DNA from: Myxococcales bacterium
Lineage (GTDB): Bacteria > Myxococcota_A > Polyangia > Polyangiales > Polyangiaceae
Direction of reading: 5' to 3'
Assembly: GCA_004193285.1 (NCBI GenBank)
Contig: SECP01000025.1
Coordinates: forward strand, 1-64,000
DNA length: 64,000 bases
Shown here piece after piece: positions 1 through 8,555 of this stretch (positions are counted from its first letter, which is position 1; each line of letters begins with the position of its first letter). Under the pieces are notes generated by a model. That model was not told where the DNA came from. It did no database searches and saw nothing but the letters and a program-made list of their open reading frames with translations. The position numbers and the translations under genes are program-made.

Positions 1-58
1 GGCCGAGACCGCGCCCCGAGAACGCGGCGCGCCGCGTTCTCGGGGCGCGGTCTCGGCC
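1..58. repeat. 58-bp perfect palindrome at the window edge
   Basis: Bases 1-28 are the exact reverse complement of bases 31-58, and the central GC pair is self-complementary, so the whole 58 bp is one perfect palindrome. It begins exactly at the first base. The simplest reading is an assembly fold-back at a contig end, in which the left half is an inverted copy of the right half. A natural cruciform or terminator is the alternative. The reading frame of the first gene stays open through it. Confidence 0.9.
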
Positions 59-553
59 GGGCCCGTCATCGCGCTCGGCGTGCTGCCCCGCCCGGCGCTC
101 GGGGTGGCCCTACGCGCGGAGCTGATGGTGCACCGGCAGGTGCTGCTCGCGGTGGAGGCCGCGTACCTGGCCGAGCAGCGGCTGTCGCGCGCCGGTGTCA
201 GCGCAGCCATTGGCCTCTCTTACGTCGCGGCCGGCCCCTGCTACCGCAAAGAGTGGGCAGGCGGTTGGGCCTTGGCGGGTTGCGGCTCGCTCCTGCTTGG
301 CGCGCTCGGGCTCTCGGTTGCTTCGCCGGAGCCGGTAAGCGCGGGAGCGCGACCGTGGGTGGCGGCGGCGTGCGGGCTGCGGCTCGCATACCGCACCGGC
401 CAGGTCGTCATCGAGGCGTCGAGTAGCGCGCTCGCCAACTTGAAGCGACGCGAATACCTGGTCGAGCGCTTGGAGCCCGCGCGCACGGAGCTTCTCCATA
501 AAGAGCCTGCCGTCGGTATGGTCGGCAGCTTGAGCGCGGGAGTCGCATTTTGA
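2..553 (+). CDS. Membrane protein of unknown function, 5'-truncated
   Basis: The frame is open to the left edge, so the gene is probably incomplete. The first in-frame start codon is a GTG at 80. Codon usage is strongly GC-biased at third positions, as in real genes here. The protein has an amphipathic N-terminal part and a hydrophobic stretch around residues 60-85 (counted from 80) that is probably one or two membrane segments. I do not recognise a family. Its TGA (551-553) overlaps the TTG start of the ECF sigma gene at 550, so the two are likely co-transcribed and translationally coupled. A role in the same regulatory circuit is only inferred. Codons before about position 32 lie in the suspect palindrome. 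Confidence 0.55.
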   Translation, partial: AETAPRERGAPRSRGAVSAGPVIALGVLPRPALGVALRAELMVHRQVLLAVEAAYLAEQRLSRAGVSAAIGLSYVAAGPCYRKEWAGGWALAGCGSLLLGALGLSVASPEPVSAGARPWVAAACGLRLAYRTGQVVIEASSSALANLKRREYLVERLEPARTELLHKEPAVGMVGSLSAGVAF

Positions 554-1164
554 GCTCCAAGAGCGGAGAAGCGACGGCTCGCGAGAAAGTGGTGAAGGAT
601 TCACCTGCAGGCGACAAATCTAGCGCGAGCACCCAAACGGCTGCACCGCCCACTTTGGAGGCGGTTTACGCCGAGCGCGCGCGGTTCGTTTGGCTCACTT
701 TGCAACGCCTCGGGGTGCGAGCGAGCGATCTAGACGACGTCTGCCAAGACGTCTTCATCATCCTCGAGCGCAAGCTGCCCGAGTTCGACGCGAAGGCTCC
801 GATCAAGCCATGGCTCTTCGCGATTTGCGCACAAACTGCTTCGAACTACCGGCGCCGCGCGCGCTTTCGGCTCGAGGTGTCGGCGGGCGGGATGAGCGCG
901 GAAGAGGAGCTGGTGCCCGAGGCGGAGGCTTACCGGCGCCCGGACCGGGAAGCTTCGAGCCGCGAGCAGCTGGAGCGCGCCGAACGCATCTTGTCCAAGT
1001 TGGGCCCGCTGAAGCGCAGCGTTTTCGTGATGTTCGAGCTGGAGGGCTTGTCTTGCCAGCAGATCGCGGACGAGCTCGGCTTGCCGGTCGGCACGGTGTA
1101 TTCTCGGCTTCACTCGGCGCGGCAGCTGTTCGCGTCGTATGCCTCGAAAGCGAGGGATGAATGA
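550..1164 (+). CDS. ECF-family RNA polymerase sigma factor
   Basis: The 204-residue protein has the two-domain ECF layout. A region-2 helix set carries the DLDDVCQDVF and PWLFAICAQTASNYRRR motifs (about residues 45-105), for core binding and -10 recognition. Region 4 carries GLSCQQIADELGLPVGTVYSRLHSAR (about 160-190), a helix-turn-helix for the -35 element. The start is the TTG at 550, overlapping the upstream stop. The poorly conserved N-terminal ~30 residues mean the true start could lie downstream. The gene overlaps the next ORF by ATGA, so that ORF is the natural candidate for its regulator. Confidence 0.93.
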   Translation: MSSKSGEATAREKVVKDSPAGDKSSASTQTAAPPTLEAVYAERARFVWLTLQRLGVRASDLDDVCQDVFIILERKLPEFDAKAPIKPWLFAICAQTASNYRRRARFRLEVSAGGMSAEEELVPEAEAYRRPDREASSREQLERAERILSKLGPLKRSVFVMFELEGLSCQQIADELGLPVGTVYSRLHSARQLFASYASKARDE

Positions 1165-1832
1165 GTGATCCCAAACGCTTGCTAGATGGCGCCGGTAGCG
1201 CGGAGGTCGCCTCGCTCCTCCGTGCGCTGCCGACCCCGCGTGCTCCCACTCCCGCGGAGGAGGCGGACTTGGTGCGTCGCATGGTCGCGCCGCTAGCCAA
1301 TCCGGTCGCTCCGGTTTCCGCCTCGCACGCAGCGAGCTGGTGGCTCGGCGCGCTGGTCGCCATCGCGCTCGTGGGCGGAGCTTGGCTGGTCATGTCGCCC
1401 GGGGAACCACCGACTCGGGGTCCCGTCGCGCGGCCCCCAGCGCCGGCCGCCCAACCACCGGCCGTCACCCTCCCGGCCGAACCTGCGCCGCTCGTCGTCG
1501 AGCCCGCGCCCTCCGTGGCGCCGCTGCCGCCGAAACGCGGCCCCGCGCCCGATACTCTGGCGGAAGAGGCAGAGCTCCTCGAGCGTGCCCGTCGCTCGCT
1601 CGCTTCCGGACCCGGGCCGGCGCTCACGCTGCTGCGCCAGCACGAAACCCGCTTCCCGAGCGGGCAGCTCGCGGCGGAGCGCTTGTTCCTCACCGTTCAG
1701 GCGCTCGAGCGAGCCGGGGACCACGCCGGCGCCAAGCGTTCGGCGGAGTCGTTGGTTCGCCGCTTCCCCCGTAGCGTTTATGCCGCCCAAGTGAGGCAGA
1801 GGTACGCGGCCCCGGAGCCTCGAAAAGACTGA
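1161..1832 (+). CDS. Single-pass membrane protein coupled to ECF sigma factor, possible anti-sigma
   Basis: The 223-residue protein has a cytoplasmic N-terminus (about 1-55) and one membrane helix (WWLGALVAIALVGGAWLVM, about 61-79). A Pro/Ala-rich linker follows. The C-terminal helical region (about 130-215) resembles a TPR-like outer-membrane-assembly repeat and includes the AGDHAGAKRSAESLVRRFP motif. The start ATG overlaps the sigma stop as ATGA. Gene order (ECF, then membrane protein with short cytosolic tail) is the common sigma/anti-sigma arrangement in myxobacteria. No zinc anti-sigma HxxxCxxC motif is present, so the anti-sigma role is inferred from context only. Confidence 0.7.
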   Translation: MSDPKRLLDGAGSAEVASLLRALPTPRAPTPAEEADLVRRMVAPLANPVAPVSASHAASWWLGALVAIALVGGAWLVMSPGEPPTRGPVARPPAPAAQPPAVTLPAEPAPLVVEPAPSVAPLPPKRGPAPDTLAEEAELLERARRSLASGPGPALTLLRQHETRFPSGQLAAERLFLTVQALERAGDHAGAKRSAESLVRRFPRSVYAAQVRQRYAAPEPRKD

Positions 1833-1862
1833 AGGCATTCCGGGCTCGCTACAAACGGGCTC

Positions 1863-2429
1863 GTGCCCCAGATTTCGGTTCCTGCCCAGCCCCTGGTATT
1901 CGAGGCCGTGTACCGCGCTTGGTACGGGCCGGTGGTGCGCTGGGCGCGGCGCCTTGGAGCGAATGCCGGCGATTGCGAAGACTTGGCGCAGGAAGTGTTC
2001 GTGATCGTCAAGCGCCGTCTGCCGGACTTCGACGGCGGCAACGTGGCGGGATGGCTCTACCGCATCACCCGCAACCGGGTCCGTGACCACCGCCGCTCGC
2101 GTTGGGCGAGGGCGTTCATCAACGGCCTCTCGCCGGACAGCATCGAGCAAGAGGCGTCCAGCCCGCTGGATAGCCTGGAAATGAAGCAGCGCTACGCCTT
2201 GCTCGAACGCCGTTGGTCCAAGCTGAACGATGCCGAGCGCCGCGCGCTCTCGCTGCTGGAAGTGCACGGCATGAGCGGCGAAGAGATCGCGGCGACCTTA
2301 GACGTGCCGTTGAACACGGTTTGGTCGCAAGTTCGACGCGCTCGGCTGAAGCTCGCGAGCCGCCCGCCCCGCCCCTCGATTGCCCGGGCGTCCGAAGCTG
2401 CTCGCAGCGCGACCGTTGCCTGCATGTAA
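1863..2429 (+). CDS. ECF-family RNA polymerase sigma factor
   Basis: This 188-residue protein has sigma region 2 (EAVYRAWYGPVVRWARRLG, DCEDLAQEVFVIVKRRLPDF, WLYRITRNRVRDHRR) and region 4 (ALSLLEVHGMSGEEIAATL, PLNTVWSQVRRARLKL). It starts with GTG at 1863, 30 bp after the preceding gene. It may belong to the same transcript but has no anti-sigma gene immediately downstream. The next ORF is a glucan enzyme 48 bp away. The similarity of LAQEVF, RRLPDFD and VWSQVRRAR to the first sigma factor suggests they are related paralogues. Confidence 0.93.
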   Translation: MPQISVPAQPLVFEAVYRAWYGPVVRWARRLGANAGDCEDLAQEVFVIVKRRLPDFDGGNVAGWLYRITRNRVRDHRRSRWARAFINGLSPDSIEQEASSPLDSLEMKQRYALLERRWSKLNDAERRALSLLEVHGMSGEEIAATLDVPLNTVWSQVRRARLKLASRPPRPSIARASEAARSATVACM

Positions 2430-2477
2430 GCTGGATGCGCGCTCGGAGCGCAGCGTCAGATCGAGTAAGGGCGAGGG

Positions 2478-4868
2478 GTGAAGTTCATCTACGACACCGG
2501 GATCCGCCGCCAGCTCTTCCACAACGTGCGCCTGTGCGGCAGCTGGGACGCGCACGGCCGCTTCAGCGATCAATGGTCCGAGCTTCCCATGAAAGAGAGC
2601 GTGGGTCCGGACGGCGCCCGCGTCTTCGAAGCCGACGTGCGGCTGGACCTCTCTCAGGTTGGCACTGAGTTCAGCTGGGGCGTGGTGCTGGACGGAGCGC
2701 TCGGACTCGATCGCGACGGCATCGTCACAGAGGAGCGGGGCCTGGGACACGCCGCCTTGCACCGCTCGTTCAAGCTCACCGAGCAAAGCGCGACCGAGCG
2801 CTACTACCTGACTCACGTGCGCCGCCTCGGCGCGCGCAAGCTGCACGCAGCGGCGGGCTCGGAGCCCGGCCTCAGGTTTGCCGTCTGGGCACCGAACGCG
2901 CGGTCCGTGGAAGTGGTGTTCGCAGTTCCGCAAACTGGGTACATCGCGGACGATGGGAGCGGCATCGATCCGGCGCGCCCCGTGATCCCCCTGGTGCGGG
3001 GAGAGGACGGCGTGTGGGCCGCTGAAGTGCCGCGCTTTCATGACTTCGTCGGCGCTCCGTACATGTACCGGATTGCCCGCGAGGACGGCAGCGTCGCCTA
3101 CCGTACGGATCTCCATTCGCGCAGCCAGGTAGGGCGGGGCGACATCAACCCGAACGGCAAACCGTACGACGGCGCGGCTGCGGACCTGGACGGCGTGGTG
3201 AGCTGCTCGCTGGTGGTGGACACCGAGGTGGTGCAAGCAGGGCTCTCGTTGGCCGCAGGCTCCGGAGAGACGATCTCGGAAGAAGAGTTTTGGCGGGACG
3301 AGTTCAATCACGGCACGCCCTTTCCGCACCGCATCGAAGACATGGTCATCTACGAGCTGCATGTCGGCTCGCTCGGTTTCGGCCAAGATCGCCCGGGTAA
3401 CCTGGAAGATGCGATCGCGCTCCTGGACTACCTGGCTGCGCTGGGGGTCAACGCCATCGAGCTCTTGCCCATCGCCGAGGCGAGCGGCACGCGCACTTGG
3501 GGCTACGGCAACTCTCACCACTTTGCGATCGAATCCAGCGCGGGCGGGCGGGACAAGTTCCGCCACTTCGTTCGCGCGTGCCATCGCCGCGGCATGGCCG
3601 TGATCGTGGACGTGGTTTACAACCACTACGTACCCAACGGCGAGCGCGCGCAGTGGCTGTACGATTCGCCGAAGCACGAGCACAACATCTACTACTGGTA
3701 CGAGGGCAATCCCGGCGACTACCCTCAGCCGGACGGCGGTTACCTCGACAATCTCTCCACCGGCTACGCGCCGCGCTTTCACGAAGAGATGGTTCGCAAG
3801 CTCTTCATCAGCAGCGCGGCGTCCCTGGTCGTGGACTTTCACGTGGATGGGTTCCGCGTGGACCAGACGACTTCAATCCACGCGTACAACGTGCTTCACG
3901 CGGACGGCCGGTCCGCGGGCGCCGCCAACGCAGAAGGCGCGAAGTTCCTGCGCGAGCTGAGCCGAACCCTGCGCCTGATCAAGCCGACGACCATCCTCAC
4001 CTGCGAGGACCACTCGGACTGGGCCCTCGTCACCGAGCACCCGGACGGCGCGGGCTTGGGCTTCGACGCCACCTGGTACTCGAACTTTTATCACAACCTG
4101 ATTGGCGATACGGGCCGTGGCCCCGAATGCGCCAACCTGCTGCGCACGGCCGGTATGGGCGGCAATGGCGAGCTGGCGCTGGACCGCTTCGGCGAGTGCC
4201 TGATCTCGAGTCGGCGCAACACCGTCGTTTATCACGAGTCGCACGACGAGGCGGGCAACGCCGAGCACTCCAGCCGCACGCTGATGGTCGCAATCGCGGC
4301 GGGCAGGGGCGCGCCCAAGCCCGAAGGGGAGCTCCGCCGCATCGCGGAGGCGCGCTGCCGGGTCGTGGCGGGCATGACCTTCCTCGCTGCCGGCACCCCG
4401 ATGTTCTTGATGGGGGAAGAGATCGGCGCCTGCAAAGACTTCACGTACGACGGCTTCCTGCAAAACCGCGAAGACTTGTACGGGCAGCGCCAGGGCGAAG
4501 GTCAGTACCTATTCCGTTACTACGCGGACGTGATCCGCCTGCGCCGCCGTCACCGAGCCCTCTCCACCACGAACATCGAGCTCATGAACGTCCACAACGC
4601 GGACCGCGTGCTCGCGTTCCATCGCTGGCGTGGCCCCGAGCACTACCTGGTCGTCACCACCCTGAGCGACAGCGGTTACCCTGACGGCTACCGCGTCAAC
4701 GTGCCCGTGGACGCGCAGGGTCGCTGGCGGCAAATCTTCACGAGCGACGCCCTCACTTACGGCGGCGACGGCGTCTCCAACGAAGAAGAGCTGAGCGTCA
4801 CGGAGCAGCAAGTGCTGGTCAAGCTGCCCGCCCGCGGCTTCGTGGTGCTCCGCCACTCGCCCGCTTGA
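2478..4868 (+). CDS. GH13-family 1,4-alpha-glucan branching-type enzyme
   Basis: The 796-residue protein has an N-terminal beta-sandwich region and a CBM48-like module (about 130-250; the LRFAVWAPNARSVEVVF motif). These precede a GH13 (beta/alpha)8 barrel with VIYELHVGSLG, VDVVYNHY and the three catalytic acids: nucleophile D462 in DGFRVD, acid/base E510 in TCEDH and transition-state D590 in HESHDE. A C-terminal beta domain follows. This fits glycogen branching enzymes or maltooligosyl-trehalose trehalohydrolases. The extra N-terminal ~120 residues and the GFRVDQTTS and HESHDEAGN motifs favour the branching-enzyme group. It starts with GTG at 2478. No other glycogen gene is adjacent, so the exact reaction is uncertain. 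Confidence 0.88.
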   Translation: MKFIYDTGIRRQLFHNVRLCGSWDAHGRFSDQWSELPMKESVGPDGARVFEADVRLDLSQVGTEFSWGVVLDGALGLDRDGIVTEERGLGHAALHRSFKLTEQSATERYYLTHVRRLGARKLHAAAGSEPGLRFAVWAPNARSVEVVFAVPQTGYIADDGSGIDPARPVIPLVRGEDGVWAAEVPRFHDFVGAPYMYRIAREDGSVAYRTDLHSRSQVGRGDINPNGKPYDGAAADLDGVVSCSLVVDTEVVQAGLSLAAGSGETISEEEFWRDEFNHGTPFPHRIEDMVIYELHVGSLGFGQDRPGNLEDAIALLDYLAALGVNAIELLPIAEASGTRTWGYGNSHHFAIESSAGGRDKFRHFVRACHRRGMAVIVDVVYNHYVPNGERAQWLYDSPKHEHNIYYWYEGNPGDYPQPDGGYLDNLSTGYAPRFHEEMVRKLFISSAASLVVDFHVDGFRVDQTTSIHAYNVLHADGRSAGAANAEGAKFLRELSRTLRLIKPTTILTCEDHSDWALVTEHPDGAGLGFDATWYSNFYHNLIGDTGRGPECANLLRTAGMGGNGELALDRFGECLISSRRNTVVYHESHDEAGNAEHSSRTLMVAIAAGRGAPKPEGELRRIAEARCRVVAGMTFLAAGTPMFLMGEEIGACKDFTYDGFLQNREDLYGQRQGEGQYLFRYYADVIRLRRRHRALSTTNIELMNVHNADRVLAFHRWRGPEHYLVVTTLSDSGYPDGYRVNVPVDAQGRWRQIFTSDALTYGGDGVSNEEELSVTEQQVLVKLPARGFVVLRHSPA

Positions 4869-5024
4869 GTTAGTCGATTGAAGGCAACGGCGCGCGCCGT
4901 GCAAACACGCGCGCGCGGTCTCCCCAAGTGTCGGCAAGTTCCCTGTCACATTCTTGCACCAGCCCGCCGTGGGGCATCCGTCACTGATGCCAGCGATGAC
5001 AGCGTGATGCTAACTTCGAGGTGC

Positions 5025-5996
5025 ATGGCAACTAGGCCTTCGATCGCCTGGCAGGCTTCCCACGAGCAGTTTCCACCCGAGGAGCTGGTGCGCTTCGCGG
5101 TGCTCGCAGAGCGCTGCGGCTTCGATGCCGTTCACTCATCGGATCACCTCGTTCCGTGGAGTGAACGGCAGGGCCACTCGGGCTTCTCCTTCGCCTGGCT
5201 CGGCGCGGCGATGCAGGCCACCCAGCTCCCTTTCGGCGTGATCTGCGCCGCTGGCTACCGCTACCACCCCGCGATCGTGGCGCAGGCGGCGGCCACCCTC
5301 GCTCGCCTCTTCCCAGGTCGCTTCACCCTCAGCTTGGGCAGCGGCGAAGCCCTCAACGAGCACATCACTGGCGAGCCATGGCCAAGCAAGAACGAGCGCA
5401 ACGCGCGCCTCCACGAATGCGCGGACGTCGTCCGCCGCTTACTCGCGGGCGAGCACGTCGACCACCGCGGACGCGTCGTGGTCGCAGATGTAAAGCTGCA
5501 CAGCCTGCCAGACGCGGCCCTACCGCTATTCGCGGCTGCGCTCTCGCCGCAGACCGCGAAGGAAGTCGCAGTCTGGGCAGACGGCCTCTTGACGCTCTTG
5601 GGCCCTGACCTGCCCGCAACGCTGCAAGCCTTTCGCGAAAACGGCGGCGCCGGTAAGCCCGTCCACGTGAAAGTGGACGTCTGCTACGGCCGCGACCTCG
5701 CCGCCGCCAAACAAGACGCCTGGCAGCAATGGCGCACCGTCGTCTTGCCGCGCGAAGAGCTAGCCAGCGCTCGCTCCGTCGCCGAGCTCGAGGCCCGCGC
5801 CCGCGCCGTCACCCCCGAGCAGGTCGCCGAAAAGGTGATCATCTCCGCCGAACCCGCCCGGTTCGCCCAAGAAGCCGCTCGGCTTGCGGCCATGGACGTC
5901 TCATCGGTCATCTTCCACCAGGTGGGCCGCGATCAAGAAACCTTCATCCGCGACTGCGCAGAGGCGCTGATCGCCGTAAACCGCATGCTCACGTGA
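5025..5996 (+). CDS. LLM-class (F420-dependent G6PDH-type) oxidoreductase
   Basis: The protein is about 323 residues and follows the luciferase-like TIM-barrel pattern. Its motifs match the F420-dependent glucose-6-phosphate dehydrogenase subgroup: SHEQFPPEELVRFAVLAE, GFDAVHSSDHLVPW, AAGYRYHPAIVAQAAATLA and SLGSGEALNEHITGEPWPS. Members use reduced or oxidised F420 (some use FMN) for hydride transfer. The substrate cannot be read from sequence. I chose ATG 5025 because homologous sequence begins there. An in-frame ATG at 5007 and a TTG at 4878 would add non-conserved residues. Its last ~9 codons recur as a 28-bp copy 346 bp downstream. Confidence 0.87.
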   Translation: MATRPSIAWQASHEQFPPEELVRFAVLAERCGFDAVHSSDHLVPWSERQGHSGFSFAWLGAAMQATQLPFGVICAAGYRYHPAIVAQAAATLARLFPGRFTLSLGSGEALNEHITGEPWPSKNERNARLHECADVVRRLLAGEHVDHRGRVVVADVKLHSLPDAALPLFAAALSPQTAKEVAVWADGLLTLLGPDLPATLQAFRENGGAGKPVHVKVDVCYGRDLAAAKQDAWQQWRTVVLPREELASARSVAELEARARAVTPEQVAEKVIISAEPARFAQEAARLAAMDVSSVIFHQVGRDQETFIRDCAEALIAVNRMLT

Positions 5997-6314
5997 GCCG
6001 CGCTCGCGATCTGCACGCGATGGGGGACACCACATGACCCGCACCGCGCCAGCCAGCGGTCGGCCGCTGCGCCGGCGAACCCCGGCGAGGACGCGATGGC
6101 TTCGCTGTCGGAACCGGGGTAGCGAGTTTGCAAGGGACGGCTCTTCGTACGTGGTGCCGCAGGCCACGTTCCTCAATCTCCACTGGGACGACGGAAGGGT
6201 CCGTCAACACCAGCACGCCGATTGTCTTCGCTCGCGTGCCCTGACGCACGAAGCCGGGCGGCTAGCTCGTCGCCCTCAGACAGCCGCCTTCATCCGCGAC
6301 TGCGCGGAGGCGCT
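5941..6314 (+). repeat. 28-bp direct repeat pair, one copy at the LLM gene 3' end
   Basis: Copy 1 is 5941-5968, inside the oxidoreductase gene. Copy 2 is 6287-6314, in the non-coding stretch downstream. They match at 27 of 28 positions (A/G difference at the 20th base). In the corresponding frame, copy 2 would again read FIRDCAEAL and is followed by a stop three codons later. This looks like the residue of a decayed duplicate of the gene's 3' end, or a product of local recombination. Confidence 0.8.
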
Positions 6315-6484
6315 TCGTCGGTGACGGAACAACGGTTACGACGTATTCGCTTCTTTCGCTCACGGCCAGGTCGCGCCGCGTCCCATTCGGTCGCAACGAC
6401 GCAGGGAGCTGCCTGACGAGGGGCGGTCGGCAGCGCAGCATCCGAGCTTGCTGCACGCCGACCGTCCTGTCCCGCTTCACGCCC
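5997..6484. other. Intergenic region without a recognisable gene
   Basis: These 488 bp lie between the convergent oxidoreductase and tyrosinase-like genes. Short ORFs exist on both strands, but none has protein-like composition or a start with a ribosome-binding site. Two small GC hairpins lie around 6057-6090 (CAGCGG/CCGCTG and CGCCGG/CCGGCG stems) and could stop transcription, though they have no T-tract. The only other feature is the 28-bp repeat copy at 6287-6314. Confidence 0.6.
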
Positions 6485-8224
6485 TCAGGGCGCGAAGTCT
6501 GCGTTATCCCAACCGTGGTGGCTCGTGAAGCCCACCGCCAAGAACGGGTGAGTCGGATTCGCGGCAGCCCAGGCCTGCCCTTTCGGCGTGGCCAACCAAA
6601 CGTCCGCGAGGCCATCGATCAAACCGTGCCAACCGTAGAAGATCGGATCCGCAGGCGAGTAGAAGCTGCTCATCGTCCCACCCACCGCAGAGTGGAGAGA
6701 GGCGTGGTATTCCACCGCGATGGCTTGGCCCAGCGTGTCCAGATCAGGCATATCACCGATGCGCGTGTAGTTGTTGACGCCCACCCACACTGAGCTGTTC
6801 AGCCAATTGGCGCTGGGAGTGGCATTGACGGTCAGGTAGCTCGGCAGACCCCAATCGGTCATCTGGTCGTTGAACCGCGGAGCGTATTCTTCGCTGAAGC
6901 CGGCCGCGCCGAGCGCTTGCATGGCATCTCCCAACCAAGGCGGAATCACGAGGCCAACGGTGCTGATCGGCAGGGCGTGCCGACCGTCATTTTCCATCGC
7001 GAACTTGCGGAGCTCATTCATCATGGCGCGATGAAAACCCATGAACGCGGTGCCGCTGCCCGGGCCGTCAGTGCCACCGGGGCCGTTCAGGAGGTGCCAG
7101 TCATCGTGCGCGGAGAGCATGTGGTCGCCGTAGACGGCGAAGTAATTGGCGTGGGTGTTGAAGTACTCGCCCACCTCGAAGTAGTCCCAGTCGGACATCG
7201 TTTGGAACGGCTCGCAGTTGACGCCGGTTCCGCCCAGGCTGGTGCCGGAAGGGCCGGTTGCCGTCGTGGGCACGAACGCCAGCTTGTCTACGCTGAGCAG
7301 CGCTTCGCGGTTCTTGATGCGCAGCGTGTGATCCCCTCGCGTGAGGGTCACCGAGGCCGAGCCCTGCGCCCAGCGCCAGCCGCTGCCAAGGCCGCTCGTG
7401 TTGTTCATCGTGACCCAGGGCCCGCTATCGATGCGATAGAACCATGAGTCGTTGCTCGCGTTCGAGTTGTTGTGGATGCGGAAGAAGAAGTTGTAGGCGC
7501 CGGCGCCCGACTCGAACGGGTACAACACCTCGCCCGCGCTGGTGTTGACGTCCGTGCTGGTCGTACTGGCTTCCAAGTAGCCTCGGCCCGAGAAGCCGGC
7601 TTTCGCCTTCTTATCCCAGACGTACTCGCCCCAGCCGCTCGTTCGGCATTCGCTCTCGAAGTACATCGGAGTCGGGCAATTGTATGCCGGCCCGCCGGTG
7701 CCCGTAGGCGCGGCGCTGCCGTCGTACAGCATGCCGAGCTTGTCTATGTTCAGACCATCCTCGCGGTTGGCGATTTCGATGGTGTGATTGCCAGGGCCCA
7801 TGTATTGGCCCACCGCCCCGACCCAGCGCCATCCGCTGCCCGCCGGAATGCTACTGACCGTCGTCCATCCGCCGCCATCGATGCGGAAGAAGAACGAGTC
7901 ATCGCTGGCGCTGTTGTTCGTGTTGACACGGAACCACGGCGAGAACGTACCGTAGCGGTACGCCTTGAACGTGTAGACGGCGCGATCCGCGCTCGTGTTG
8001 TTGAACGTGGCCGCGGTCGTGTTGGCGGCGCTCCGCACGTAGCCAGAGCCGGAAAAGCCAGTAATGCTCGTGACTCGGCTCAAGTAGCTGCCAGTTCCGC
8101 TGTCCGGGCATTCCGCCTCGACATAGGCGTCGCGATAGAACTGCGCGTGTGCGCTATGGGCAGCAGTGCTGATCAGCAGCACCAGCGAAAGACGCAAAAA
8201 TAGTGATATCCACCCGATTTTCAT
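6485..8224 (-). CDS. Secreted tyrosinase-like type-3 copper protein with two carbohydrate-binding modules
   Basis: The start is ATG 8224, preceded by a consensus AGGAGG at 8234-8239 with 9-nt spacing. The 579-residue product has a signal peptide ending AHSAHA (cleavage about 27/28). Two tandem CBM6-like beta-sandwich modules follow (about 34-160 and 175-305), each beginning with an ECxxSGxGxY/ECRTSGWGEY pattern and ending in a DKL motif. A tyrosinase/hemocyanin-fold domain occupies about 335-579. CuB ligands H507, H511 and H533 have exact HxxxH-x21-H spacing within HSAVGGTM and SPADPIFYGWH. CuA candidates are H368/H373/H377 and H398 (FHR). Phenol or catechol oxidation tethered to a polysaccharide is inferred. 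The CuA spacing is atypical, so activity is uncertain. Confidence 0.85.
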   Translation of the reverse strand: MKIGWISLFLRLSLVLLISTAAHSAHAQFYRDAYVEAECPDSGTGSYLSRVTSITGFSGSGYVRSAANTTAATFNNTSADRAVYTFKAYRYGTFSPWFRVNTNNSASDDSFFFRIDGGGWTTVSSIPAGSGWRWVGAVGQYMGPGNHTIEIANREDGLNIDKLGMLYDGSAAPTGTGGPAYNCPTPMYFESECRTSGWGEYVWDKKAKAGFSGRGYLEASTTSTDVNTSAGEVLYPFESGAGAYNFFFRIHNNSNASNDSWFYRIDSGPWVTMNNTSGLGSGWRWAQGSASVTLTRGDHTLRIKNREALLSVDKLAFVPTTATGPSGTSLGGTGVNCEPFQTMSDWDYFEVGEYFNTHANYFAVYGDHMLSAHDDWHLLNGPGGTDGPGSGTAFMGFHRAMMNELRKFAMENDGRHALPISTVGLVIPPWLGDAMQALGAAGFSEEYAPRFNDQMTDWGLPSYLTVNATPSANWLNSSVWVGVNNYTRIGDMPDLDTLGQAIAVEYHASLHSAVGGTMSSFYSPADPIFYGWHGLIDGLADVWLATPKGQAWAAANPTHPFLAVGFTSHHGWDNADFAP

Positions 8225-8555
8225 CCAGTCAAACCTCCTAGCGCGCGCGCCCGCGACACACGTAGTGTGGCTCCGCGTTGCCCGCGAACTCAACGCTCGA
8301 GCGAGATGAGCTCCGCTCGATACACTCCACCCGACCCCACCGCACCTGCGGCAACGTCATCAAGAACTCTCCCGACCGAATAAGCCTTTAATGCTCGGCG
8401 CGTTCCAGGGCAAACAAAAAATGTTCACGCTAACATGACGGCGCGCTCTGACACGGGAGCCTGCGTCAGCCGCCGCGTCGGCCTGACTTCATCCTTACGA
8501 GGCGTTGCCATCATGCTCATTTACGGCTTCTGGCAATTCCGTTAACGATGACTCG
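8225..8555. promoter_or_regulatory. Divergent intergenic region upstream of the tyrosinase-like gene
   Basis: About 330 bp separate two divergent genes. It holds the strong AGGAGG Shine-Dalgarno of the minus-strand gene (8234-8239). There is also an AT-rich patch around 8385-8440, with A-rich and TTTAATG-like stretches, that stands out from the GC-rich background and is the likely promoter zone for one or both genes. No operator or sigma-54 element was recognised. Confidence 0.4.

Noticed and set aside
803-1693. 296-codon minus-strand ORF across the ECF sigma gene
   Set aside because: Ser/Arg/Ala-rich shadow of the sigma factor and its partner; no ribosome-binding site or motif.
2298-3842. 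514-codon minus-strand ORF opposite the glucan enzyme
   Set aside because: Antisense shadow of a high-GC gene; its His/Arg/Val-rich product has no domain, while the plus-strand frame carries all GH13 catalytic motifs.
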